From the NCBI GenBank assembly GCA_937900305.1, contig CALCCV010000543.1, positions 1 to 5,481 on the forward strand: a DNA stretch of 5,481 nt, in the 5' to 3' direction. Under the pieces are notes generated by a model. That model searched no databases, was not told the origin of the DNA, and saw only the letters and a program-made list of their open reading frames with translations. Positions within the stretch are counted from its first letter, which is position 1. Each line of letters opens with the position of its first letter. The position numbers were made by a program, and so were the translations under genes. Source of the DNA: an uncultured Pseudobdellovibrionaceae bacterium. GTDB taxonomy: Bacteria > Bdellovibrionota > Bdellovibrionia > Bdellovibrionales > Bdellovibrionaceae. This document shows positions 1-5,481 of the stretch, one piece after another.

Positions 1-282
1 AGCCCAGGATGCAATTCGCTCGACCAGGGCGTCTAGATTTTCAGCGGAGATGGGTCGCTTTTGACAGGCTGCTTGAAGGCCCTTCAAGATTTTTTCTTTG
101 TTGAAACTTTCGCGACGACCATCTTTTTTCACGACAAAAGGATAGTTGAGCACCATTGTTTCAAGGGTTGTGAATCGTCCTTTGCAGCTGAGGCACTCGC
201 GACGTCGGCGAATGCCGCCGTCCTTTTGGATGCGGGTGTCTAAAACACGGTCGTCTTGATGTGCACAGAATGGGCATTTCAC
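1..282 (-). CDS. nrdR: Transcriptional repressor NrdR, N-terminal 94 residues (runs off left edge)
   Basis: NrdR is a zinc-ribbon/ATP-cone repressor that binds NrdR boxes upstream of ribonucleotide reductase genes and senses (d)ATP. Seen here: the protein begins (M)KCPFCAHQDDRVLDTR, the hallmark NrdR start. It has zinc-ribbon cysteine pairs C3/C6 and C30/C33, the Arg-rich stretch IRRRREC (residues 24-30), and then the start of the ATP-cone from about residue 49 (FVVKKDGRRESF). The family is usually about 150 residues, so roughly the last third lies beyond base 1. The start is GTG at 282-280, chosen because NrdR proteins begin directly at the M-(K/R)-C-P-F-C motif. No convincing Shine-Dalgarno precedes it. 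The gene is divergent from the exported-protein gene at 355. No NrdR-box pair was recognised in the gap. The family call is very secure; the GTG start is likely. Confidence 0.96.
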   Translation of the reverse strand, partial: MKCPFCAHQDDRVLDTRIQKDGGIRRRRECLSCKGRFTTLETMVLNYPFVVKKDGRRESFNKEKILKGLQAACQKRPISAENLDALVERIASWA

Positions 283-289
283 CAGTCTA

Positions 290-318
290 GCTTTAAGAAG
301 AACCACTACCTAGGTCAA
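290..318 (-). promoter_or_regulatory. Weak candidate promoter for nrdR
   Basis: On the minus strand TTGACC (318-313; 5 of 6 to the sigma-70 -35 consensus) is followed after exactly 17 nt by TAAAGC (295-290; only 3 of 6 to the -10). If used, transcription would begin almost at the GTG start, giving a leaderless or nearly leaderless nrdR message. That would fit the missing Shine-Dalgarno. The -10 match is poor, so this is only a candidate. Confidence 0.22.
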
Positions 319-354
319 CCCCCCATTTTGACTCTTTTGGTCACGGGTGATGAA

Positions 355-1005
355 ATGAAGCCTATGAAATCTCTCTGCATTGCTCTGACTGTGGTTGCTT
401 GTTCGACATTTGCCCCTATCGCCGGCGCAGTTCCCAATGTGGGTCGAGAGGCCGCTCGCGAGTTTATGAAAAAGTCGAACTACCCAGAGCGCGTGACGGC
501 TTCCGAGGCGAGTTCCGGCATCGGGCCGAGTGATCACTTCGTGGGCTTGCAAGTCGGCCGGTTCTTGAACTCCGAAGCGTATGAGTGGGCTCAGAAGGAA
601 AAAGCTGAAAACGTCGGTAAGACCAACTTTGCTCTGACCTATCTAGTGAGCCAGTATTACAGTGGATTTGATCTTTCTATGCGCCTAGAAGCCACGAATT
701 ATCAAATTCGAGAATGGGACACCCAAAAGCTTTCATTTTTGGCGGCGATGAGTTTTCCAGAAGTTCAAACCCAGTTTCCACTCTATTTTGGGGCGGCATT
801 GGGGCCCGCTGTGTTTTCGCGTCAGGTGCCGGATGAATCTGTGCTGGCCTTGGATTATCAGCTTTACATGGGCCTCAGATTTTTTGATGTCTGGGATTCT
901 GTCGGTTTGAATTTCGAAGGCGGCATTAAAAATCATGTTCATTTGTTGACCAACGGACAGTTGAACGGCAACTTCCTGGCCCTGGGAACAGTCTTTCTTT
1001 TTTGA
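355..1005 (+). CDS. Exported beta-barrel-like outer-membrane protein of unknown function
   Basis: I do not recognise a named family. The 216-residue product has a Sec signal: basic start (MKPMKS), hydrophobic segment LCIALTVVACSTFAPI, and a likely signal peptidase I site after A-G-A (residues 22-24), before VPNVG. The mature part has alternating hydrophobic/polar, aromatic-rich stretches (for example NFALTYLVSQYY and LALDYQLYMGLRFF) separated by charged turns, and it ends in LGTVFLF. A terminal Phe is typical of outer-membrane barrels recognised by the BAM complex. About eight strands would fit the length; this is inference. VVAC resembles a lipobox (Cys16), so a lipoprotein form is possible but less likely. 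The start at ATG 355 has GGGTGA 4 nt upstream, and ATG 364 is an alternative. A longer in-frame reading from 256 would overlap nrdR and put the signal peptide inside the protein. The methyltransferase gene follows after 9 nt, so co-transcription is likely. Confidence 0.8.
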   Translation: MKPMKSLCIALTVVACSTFAPIAGAVPNVGREAAREFMKKSNYPERVTASEASSGIGPSDHFVGLQVGRFLNSEAYEWAQKEKAENVGKTNFALTYLVSQYYSGFDLSMRLEATNYQIREWDTQKLSFLAAMSFPEVQTQFPLYFGAALGPAVFSRQVPDESVLALDYQLYMGLRFFDVWDSVGLNFEGGIKNHVHLLTNGQLNGNFLALGTVFLF

Positions 1006-1014
1006 TCGGATGCC

Positions 1015-2211
1015 ATGAAATTCCATAAAGTCTTGCTGGACGGTATTGAGCGCGCCCTCTCTGCAATTTTTCTTGAAAAGCGTCACGCTGATAAAGTGGT
1101 CGATGGAACTTTGCGGGTGCAGACCAAATGGGGCTCGCGGGACCGCAAATTTTTTGCTGAGACAGTCTACGATTTGGTTCGAAACTTTCGTCGCGACTCA
1201 CTCCGGGCTTTGGGAAAGGATCCGTGCGAAGTCGAATTGATGCCCGCGGACCTTCAAACTATCGTGTATCTCTATATGCAAGATCGATTTGGCCACCCTC
1301 CAGAGGGTCCTAAGATTGAGATCAAAACGAAAGAATTGACGAGAGCTCAGGAACTTTCTTTTCCGGATTGGCTTTGGGAAAAGTGTGACTTGGCTTGCGG
1401 TGAGGTTCAGTGGGCGGCGATGGCGCCCGCGCTCAGTCAGCAGGCGCCGGTTTTTTTACGAACCAATACTTTGAAAACTGAGCGCAATTCTCTCCAACCG
1501 ATGTTGCATGCTCGAGAGGTCGTGGCAGATTACGTCAAGGGCGCGCCGGACGCTCTGCAGTTGAAAGTTCGAAAAAATGTTTTTCAGCTCCTCGAGTTTA
1601 AAGAAGGTTTGTACGAAGTGCAGGATGCGGGTTCGCAGATGATTGCGCCTTTTCTGAAAGTGAAACCAGGCGACAGGGTCATCGATGCGTGTGCCGGTGC
1701 CGGTGGAAAATCGTTGCACCTCGCTGCCCTTATGAAGAACAAAGGACTCATCATATGCATGGATATCCACGAATGGAAATTGGCGGAATTGAAAATTCGT
1801 GCTCGCCGAGCGGGGGCTCACATTATTGAAACGCGTTTGATTGAAAATTCAAAAGTGATCAAGCGGTTGACGGATTCTGCAGATGCCGTTTTGTTAGATG
1901 TCCCGTGCACTGGCCTCGGAGTTTTGCGCCGAAATCCTGATACGAAATGGAAGCTCACATCTGAAAAGCTGGCGGAACTGACAGAGACCCAGAAAATGAT
2001 TTTGCAAAGTTATTCGCGAATGGTGAAGCCAGGTGGATTTTTAGTTTATGCTACATGTTCGATCTTGCCCGATGAAAATCAGCTTCAGGTAAAGGCGTTC
2101 TTAGATTTGAGTGATGAGTGGGATCTTGAAGAGGAAAAGAATCTAGTGCCTGGAGAAAACGATTTTGACGGATTTTATATGGCGAGGCTTCGTCGCAAAT
2201 TAAAACACTGA
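1015..2211 (+). CDS. RsmB/NOP family SAM-dependent RNA m5C methyltransferase (RsmB-like)
   Basis: This is a cytosolic enzyme that transfers a methyl group from SAM to C5 of a cytosine in RNA. The RsmB branch of the family modifies 16S rRNA C967, but the target here is not proven. Of its 398 residues, about 1-95 form a short helical N-terminal region resembling the NusB-like domain of RsmB (GSRDRKFFAETVYDLVR at 40-56). The Rossmann methyltransferase follows from about 200: QDAGSQMIAPFL (203-214), motif I DACAGAGGKS (224-233), acidic motif II residue D250, motif IV DVPCTGLG (295-302) with C298, and motif VI YATCS (345-349) with C348. By family mechanism C348 is the nucleophile and C298 assists product release; both are present. 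The C-terminus FDGFYMARLRR (384-394) is also typical. It is somewhat shorter than E. coli RsmB (about 429), mainly at the N-terminus. ATG 1015 has a CGGA 4 nt upstream. It lies 9 nt after the barrel gene and ends just before a terminator. RsmF or another NOP2/Sun subfamily is the alternative. Confidence 0.94.
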   Translation: MKFHKVLLDGIERALSAIFLEKRHADKVVDGTLRVQTKWGSRDRKFFAETVYDLVRNFRRDSLRALGKDPCEVELMPADLQTIVYLYMQDRFGHPPEGPKIEIKTKELTRAQELSFPDWLWEKCDLACGEVQWAAMAPALSQQAPVFLRTNTLKTERNSLQPMLHAREVVADYVKGAPDALQLKVRKNVFQLLEFKEGLYEVQDAGSQMIAPFLKVKPGDRVIDACAGAGGKSLHLAALMKNKGLIICMDIHEWKLAELKIRARRAGAHIIETRLIENSKVIKRLTDSADAVLLDVPCTGLGVLRRNPDTKWKLTSEKLAELTETQKMILQSYSRMVKPGGFLVYATCSILPDENQLQVKAFLDLSDEWDLEEEKNLVPGENDFDGFYMARLRRKLKH

Positions 2212-2233
2212 TTTTTTTCCGTCAGGCGCCCAA

Positions 2234-2266
2234 AAAAAGCCGAAGCCCAAAGGGCTGCGGCTTTTT
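2234..2266. terminator. Bidirectional rho-independent terminator between convergent genes
   Basis: The left arm AAAAAGCCG pairs with CGGCTTTTT. After one A/G mismatch a further 5 bp (AGCCC/GGGCT) close a 3-nt AAA loop, giving a hairpin of about 14 pairs. It has T-runs 3' on both strands (T5 at 2262-2266 on plus, seven T on minus from 2238-2232). It sits 22 nt after the methyltransferase stop (2211) and 22 nt after the aconitase stop (2289, minus strand), so it can end both convergent transcripts. Confidence 0.92.
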
Positions 2267-2288
2267 CCACTGTCAGCGAGATCAATCT

Positions 2289-4553
2289 TTAGCCTTTAAC
2301 TCCTCGAATTAAATTCAATGCAGATCCAGCGCGAAACCATTTGAGTTGTTCAGCGTTATAGGTGTGTTTGAACTCAACGGTTTCAGTTTTTCCGTCAGAG
2401 TGATGCAAAATTCCTTGCACGGCCTTGCCAGGGGCGAGGCCCTGAAGACCGACGAGGCTGATGCGATCAGCTTCGTGGATTTTTTCGTAATCTTTGACGT
2501 TGGCAAAAGTCAGAGCCAGTACACCCTGTTTTTTTAAATTGGTTTCGTGAATTCGGGCAAAAGATTTTGCAATGACCGTCGTGCAACCCAAGTGACGGGG
2601 GCACATGGCTGCGTGTTCACGAGAAGATCCTTCTCCGTAGTTTTCATCACCAACAATCACCCAACCCAAACCAGATTTTTTGTACTCGCGAGCAATTTTG
2701 GCAAATTCAAGTCCCGTCGTTCCGTCGAGTTGATTGCGGCCTTTGCCAATTTCGCCTGTGAAGGCGTTGTCAGCGCCAAGCAAAAGATTGTTAGAGATGT
2801 TGTCAAGATGGCCTCGGTACTTCAACCATGGGCCTCCCGGAGAGATGTGATCCGTGGTGCACTTTCCCTTTGCCTTCGCTAGAATCAGATTTTCCTTGAA
2901 GTCTTGGCCATTCCAAACCGCAAAAGGCTCGAGAAGTTGGAGGCGATCAGAGCCAGGATTGACATGGACCTTCGCCGTGCTGCCAGCGGGTTTTTGGTAA
3001 CCTTCTGTATCAGCCACGTAGCCATTTGCAGGCAAGTCAGGAGCTTCGGGGGGTTGTAATTTAATTTTGCCTTTGGGCGTTTCGAGTTCATCGGTAATGG
3101 GGTTGAAATCGAGGCGACCGGCTAAGCCGAGCGCCATTACGATTTCGGGTGAGGCGATGAACGCCAGCGTTTCCATATTGGAATCGTTGCGCCCGCGAAA
3201 GTTGCGGTTGAAAGAGGTAATGATCGTATTTTTATCGCCAGTTTTGATATCATCGCGTTTCCATTGGCCAATGCATGGACCACAGGCGTTGGCCAAAACA
3301 GTTGCGCCGACTTCAGAGAGGGATTGCATTTGGCCATCACGCTCGATCGTCTTTTGAATTTGGTTCGATCCGGGAGAGACCAAAAACGGCTGAGGCATTT
3401 TCAATCCATTGGCGAGAGCTTGCTTCGCTACGAAAGTGGCGCGGCCGATGTCTTCATAGGAAGAGTTTGTGCATGATCCAACGAGCGCACTAGAAAGTTG
3501 AACGGGCCAACCATTCTTTTGGGCTTCGGCGGCAAGTGCGCTGATAGGGCGGGCAACGTCTGGAGAGTGCGGCCCAACGAGATGGGGCTCGAGTGTATTT
3601 AAATCGATTTCGTAAACTTCGTCGAAAAAGTTTTTTGGATTTTGCAAAACCTCAGGATCTGCAGTTAGCAAATCTTTGTGTTGATCGGCGAGGTCTGCCA
3701 ATCCTGCACGCTGTGTGATGCGAAGGTAAGCTCCCATGCGATCGTCGTAAGGAAAAACTGAGCAAGTGGCGCCAAGTTCAGCGCCCATGTTTGTGATGGT
3801 GGCTTTGCCAGTGCAGCTAATGGAGCGGGTCCCTTCACCGAAGTACTCAACAATCTTGTCGGTTCCGCCCTTAACTGTGAGCAATCCGCAGAGTTTTAGG
3901 ATCACATCTTTTGCCGACGTCCATCCATTCATTTTTCCTTTGAGATGCACTCCGATTAATTTTGGGTTTTTCACTTCCCAAGGCAAGCCAACCATTACAT
4001 CGGATGCATCAGAGCCGCCCACGCCGACGGCGCACATACCGAGTCCACCAGCATTGGGAGTGTGAGAGTCAGTGCCGATCATTAAGCCACCAGGAAATGC
4101 GTAATTTTCTAAAATCACTTGGTGAATGATTCCGGCTCCGGGTTTCCAAAAGCCAATGTTGTAGCGGGAAGAGGCTGTTGCGAGAAAGTTAAAGACCTCT
4201 TCATTTTCCTTCATCGCAATGGGCATGTCTTTTTCTTTGCCCGAGTTGGCTCGGATCAAGTGATCACAATGTACGGTCGATGGAACTGCCGCTTCGTCTT
4301 TGTTCGCGAGCATAAATTGAAGGAGCGCCATTTGGGCGGTGGCGTCTTGCATAGCAACGCGGTCGGGACGCAATTGAAGGAAACTTGAACCACGGACGAG
4401 CTCTTGATTTTGAGGATCATCGAGATGGCCGAAGAGAATTTTTTCGCCAAGCGTGAGGGGTTTTCCGAGCCTGCTTTTAACGGTTTCAATTCGTTGTTTA
4501 GCGGTCGCGTAGACTTGCTTAACCATCTCCGGAGAGGTTTCGATTTTTGCCAT
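2289..4553 (-). CDS. acnA: Aconitate hydratase, mitochondrial-type (aconitase A family)
   Basis: A cytosolic [4Fe-4S] enzyme of the TCA cycle that interconverts citrate and isocitrate through cis-aconitate. The 754-residue length matches mitochondrial-type aconitases (about 750-780) rather than E. coli AcnA (about 890). The three iron-sulfur ligands are C361 (GSCTNSSYEDIG), C424 and C427 (ACGPCIGQW). Other residues matching the mammalian active site are Q69, D97-H98, H144, D162-S163-H164 (TDSHTPNAGGLG), N255 and E259 (TNMGAE), R450 and R455 (FNRNFRGRND), R580 (KYRGH), and S643-S644-R645 (GEGSSREHA). The catalytic domains 1-3 come first and the swivel domain is C-terminal (about 555-690), the AcnA order and not the AcnB order. 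Nothing essential is missing. ATG 4553 has AAAGGA 6 nt upstream. That site lies in one arm of a perfect inverted repeat, suggesting control of initiation. The symbol acnA is given by family; acn is equally used. Confidence 0.98.
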   Translation of the reverse strand: MAKIETSPEMVKQVYATAKQRIETVKSRLGKPLTLGEKILFGHLDDPQNQELVRGSSFLQLRPDRVAMQDATAQMALLQFMLANKDEAAVPSTVHCDHLIRANSGKEKDMPIAMKENEEVFNFLATASSRYNIGFWKPGAGIIHQVILENYAFPGGLMIGTDSHTPNAGGLGMCAVGVGGSDASDVMVGLPWEVKNPKLIGVHLKGKMNGWTSAKDVILKLCGLLTVKGGTDKIVEYFGEGTRSISCTGKATITNMGAELGATCSVFPYDDRMGAYLRITQRAGLADLADQHKDLLTADPEVLQNPKNFFDEVYEIDLNTLEPHLVGPHSPDVARPISALAAEAQKNGWPVQLSSALVGSCTNSSYEDIGRATFVAKQALANGLKMPQPFLVSPGSNQIQKTIERDGQMQSLSEVGATVLANACGPCIGQWKRDDIKTGDKNTIITSFNRNFRGRNDSNMETLAFIASPEIVMALGLAGRLDFNPITDELETPKGKIKLQPPEAPDLPANGYVADTEGYQKPAGSTAKVHVNPGSDRLQLLEPFAVWNGQDFKENLILAKAKGKCTTDHISPGGPWLKYRGHLDNISNNLLLGADNAFTGEIGKGRNQLDGTTGLEFAKIAREYKKSGLGWVIVGDENYGEGSSREHAAMCPRHLGCTTVIAKSFARIHETNLKKQGVLALTFANVKDYEKIHEADRISLVGLQGLAPGKAVQGILHHSDGKTETVEFKHTYNAEQLKWFRAGSALNLIRGVKG

Positions 4554-4557
4554 AAAA

Positions 4558-4605
4558 TGTCCTTTCGAATGAATGATAATCTAATGAGAAACCTCCGAAA
4601 GGACA
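4558..4605 (-). repeat. Perfect 10-bp inverted repeat in the aconitase leader (RBS-sequestering hairpin or operator)
   Basis: TGTCCTTTCG at 4558-4567 is the exact reverse complement of CGAAAGGACA at 4596-4605, with 28 nt between them. In an aconitase mRNA that includes both arms, the 5' arm would pair with the whole Shine-Dalgarno AAAGGA, and the hairpin would end 4 nt (TTTT) before the AUG. It does not look like an intrinsic terminator: the loop is long, and only a four-T stretch follows before the start codon. It could instead be a DNA dyad bound by a protein, with arm centres 38 bp apart. The repeat is directly visible; its role is inferred. Confidence 0.75.
4560..4565 (-). promoter_or_regulatory. 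Ribosome-binding site of aconitase, inside an inverted-repeat arm
   Basis: Read on the minus strand the sequence is AAAGGA, a strong Shine-Dalgarno match, 6 nt before ATG 4553. It fixes the aconitase start. All six bases lie inside the 3' arm of the 10-bp inverted repeat (4558-4567), so they can be masked when the leader folds. Confidence 0.85.
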
Positions 4606-4606
4606 A
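4578..4606 (-). promoter_or_regulatory. Candidate aconitase promoter overlapping the inverted repeat
   Basis: On the minus strand TTGTCC (4606-4601; 4 of 6 to TTGACA) is separated by exactly 17 nt from TAGATT (4583-4578; 4 of 6 to TATAAT). The predicted start of transcription is near 4571, giving a leader of about 18 nt that contains the Shine-Dalgarno but not the upstream repeat arm. The -35 overlaps that upstream arm. The match is moderate and the true sigma-factor preference of this organism is unknown. Confidence 0.38.
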
Positions 4607-4633
4607 CGGTTTGTCGAGCTGGCGCAGAGAGTC

Positions 4634-4900
4634 TCAGGGGTAAGTGCAGTCGAATTCGGCTTCGCTGGTGAATGGCTTTTGCTCGTTCAGGGTGCATTTT
4701 TTGAAATAAAATTCGGCCTTATTTTTTTCGTGTTTTGGAGCGTCTCGATCGATCGTGAAGAGCTCCATTCCGTAGGCAGCAGGATGAATTCGTAACGATT
4801 TTTTTTCCGGAGAAGAGCAACCGCTCCAAATGAGAACGCTGCAAAGAATGAAGTTCCAGCTCTTGAAGTATTTCGCAACTGATCTTAGGATTCCCTGCAT
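4634..4900 (-). CDS. Small putative lipoprotein of unknown function
   Basis: The 88-residue product is not recognised. It starts with a basic N-region (MQGILRSVAKYFKSWN), then a hydrophobic core FILCSVLIW and a lipobox-like SGC at 26-28. SSPEKK follows, as expected for a lipoprotein acylated at C28 and released from the inner membrane. The lipobox is imperfect, with Trp at -3. The mature part is about 60 residues, polar and charged (KHEKNKAEFYFKK at 56-68), with C69 and C85 able to form a disulfide; it ends FDCTYP. The ATG at 4900-4898 is the only reasonable start in frame, but no Shine-Dalgarno precedes it. Its start codon shares two bases with the divergent glycosyltransferase start. Aconitase lies 80 bp downstream on the same strand with no clear terminator between, so read-through is possible. 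A spurious ORF remains possible, but the signal sequence argues for a real gene. Confidence 0.68.
   Translation of the reverse strand: MQGILRSVAKYFKSWNFILCSVLIWSGCSSPEKKSLRIHPAAYGMELFTIDRDAPKHEKNKAEFYFKKCTLNEQKPFTSEAEFDCTYP
4886..4891 (+). promoter_or_regulatory. Ribosome-binding site deciding the glycosyltransferase start
   Basis: TAGGAT contains AGGA (4887-4890), 8 nt before ATG 4899, and supports that start over internal candidates. The same six bases also match a sigma-70 -10 (4 of 6) placed 17 nt after TTGAAG (4863-4868). A leaderless reading therefore cannot be excluded, but the Shine-Dalgarno interpretation is simpler. Confidence 0.6.
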
Positions 4901-5481
4901 GATATTTAGATTTTGGCAGAGTTTGAGCTTTCCCGCAAAAGTGTGTCTTGTCTTTGGCCTGGTTTTGTTGCTTCGCCTAGTCTTTATGACGCAAATTGGT
5001 CTTATTGATGATGAGGCTTACCATTGGTCGTGGGCCAAGGAGTTGGCTCTTTCCTACTACGATCATCCTGGCTTGATCGCTTGGCTCGAAGCGGGCTCAA
5101 CAGGACTTTTTGGAGATAGAGAATGGGCTGTTCGACTGCCAGCATTTATTTGCTACGTTGTCACCGTGGTCGTCAGTTTTCGATTGGCACTGGAGATGTT
5201 TGGGGCATGGGTCGCGGCCTTCACGGCGTTGATGATTTTTTTCACTCCCCTGTGGGGCTTTGGTGGATTCGTGGCCTCGCCCGAACCTCCGTTTATGATG
5301 CTGTGGATGCTGGGGGCTTATGTTTTTTGGCGGGGATTTAACGAAACTGAATTCGAGTGGTCTCCGGCGAAAACGTGGACATTGTTGGGTTTGATTCTAG
5401 GACTGGGTCTGAATGCCAAATTTATTATCGCGATGCTAGCTTTCGGATTTGGAACTTACATTTTGTTTTCGCGTCATCGCT
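4899..5481 (+). CDS. GT39 (ArnT/PMT-type) membrane glycosyltransferase, N-terminal 194 residues (runs off right edge)
   Basis: A polytopic inner-membrane GT-C enzyme. The family transfers a sugar from a polyprenyl-phosphate donor to lipid A, protein or glycan acceptors on the periplasmic side; the acceptor here cannot be told. Seen: a first membrane segment at about 14-34, then the signature loop LIDDEAYHWSWAKELALSYY and DHPG (35-58), where D37-D38-E39 match the acidic catalytic motif of the PMT_2 family. Further hydrophobic segments lie at about 81-99, 103-121, 131-146 and 160-192. SPEPPFMMLW (127-136) corresponds to the family's TPDAP-like stretch, with Glu in place of the usual Asp. The frame is open to base 5481 with no stop; relatives are about 450-600 residues, so most of the gene is missing. 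ATG 4899 has AGGA 8 nt upstream. The gene is divergent from the lipoprotein gene, and the two start codons overlap. Confidence 0.9.
   Translation, partial: MIFRFWQSLSFPAKVCLVFGLVLLLRLVFMTQIGLIDDEAYHWSWAKELALSYYDHPGLIAWLEAGSTGLFGDREWAVRLPAFICYVVTVVVSFRLALEMFGAWVAAFTALMIFFTPLWGFGGFVASPEPPFMMLWMLGAYVFWRGFNETEFEWSPAKTWTLLGLILGLGLNAKFIIAMLAFGFGTYILFSRHR

Noticed and set aside
308..343. Short palindrome ACCTAGGT and scattered GTCA/TTGAC inverted elements in the nrdR/barrel divergent gap
   Set aside because: Arms are only 4-5 bp and several pairings compete. This is not better than chance without comparative data, and it does not resemble an NrdR box.
256..354. N-terminal extension of the barrel gene from ATG 256
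   Set aside because: It would overlap the nrdR start region and place a clear signal peptide about 33 residues inside the protein. ATG 355 gives a normal signal peptide.
2547..2882. Plus-strand 111-codon frame inside the aconitase gene (and other antisense frames across 2300-4400)
   Set aside because: These are antisense shadows of a fully conserved gene, with no motifs, no ribosome-binding sites and biased composition inherited from the other strand.
4256..4606. A 116-codon minus-strand frame across the aconitase start, beginning with TTG and preceded or accompanied by GGAGG
   Set aside because: It is an out-of-frame shadow of the strongly supported aconitase gene, with low-complexity Lys/Ser/Arg composition, no ATG start and no recognisable motif.
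5123..5341. Plus-strand 72-codon frame inside the glycosyltransferase
   Set aside because: It is out of frame with the open GT39 reading frame, which runs continuously from 4899 to the window end with the expected family motifs.

Overview
The window looks like ordinary chromosomal DNA from a Gram-negative (diderm) bacterium. It carries a Sec-exported protein ending in Phe that resembles an outer-membrane barrel, a probable lipoprotein and an ArnT/PMT-type membrane glycosyltransferase. The gene content, the mitochondrial-type aconitase and the style of the small exported proteins would suit Bdellovibrionota (Bdellovibrio-like) or a related group. That placement is an inference without a database search. 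No phage, transposon, CRISPR, tRNA or rRNA signal is visible.

Layout from left to right. (1) The 5' part of nrdR lies on the minus strand and runs off the left edge. (2) A 72-bp divergent gap follows. (3) A plus-strand pair comes next: an unrecognised exported beta-barrel-like protein (355-1005) and, 9 bp later, an RsmB/NOP-type RNA m5C methyltransferase (1015-2211). (4) A 77-bp convergent gap holds a clean bidirectional terminator. (5) A complete mitochondrial-type aconitate hydratase occupies 2289-4553 on the minus strand. (6) An 80-bp leader carries a perfect 10-bp inverted repeat that covers the aconitase Shine-Dalgarno. (7) A small minus-strand lipoprotein gene (4634-4900) follows. (8) A plus-strand GT39-type glycosyltransferase starts at 4899 and runs off the right edge. 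Its start codon overlaps that of the lipoprotein gene on the opposite strand. No stretch over 300 bp lacks a gene.

The genes serve separate jobs: control of ribonucleotide reductase, envelope, RNA modification, the TCA cycle, and glycan or lipid modification. I see no multi-gene novel system. The most interesting signals are small. One is the aconitase leader, where a dyad can pair out the ribosome-binding site and where a candidate promoter inside the dyad would remove one arm from its own transcript. The other is the head-to-head CATG start-codon overlap at 4898-4901.
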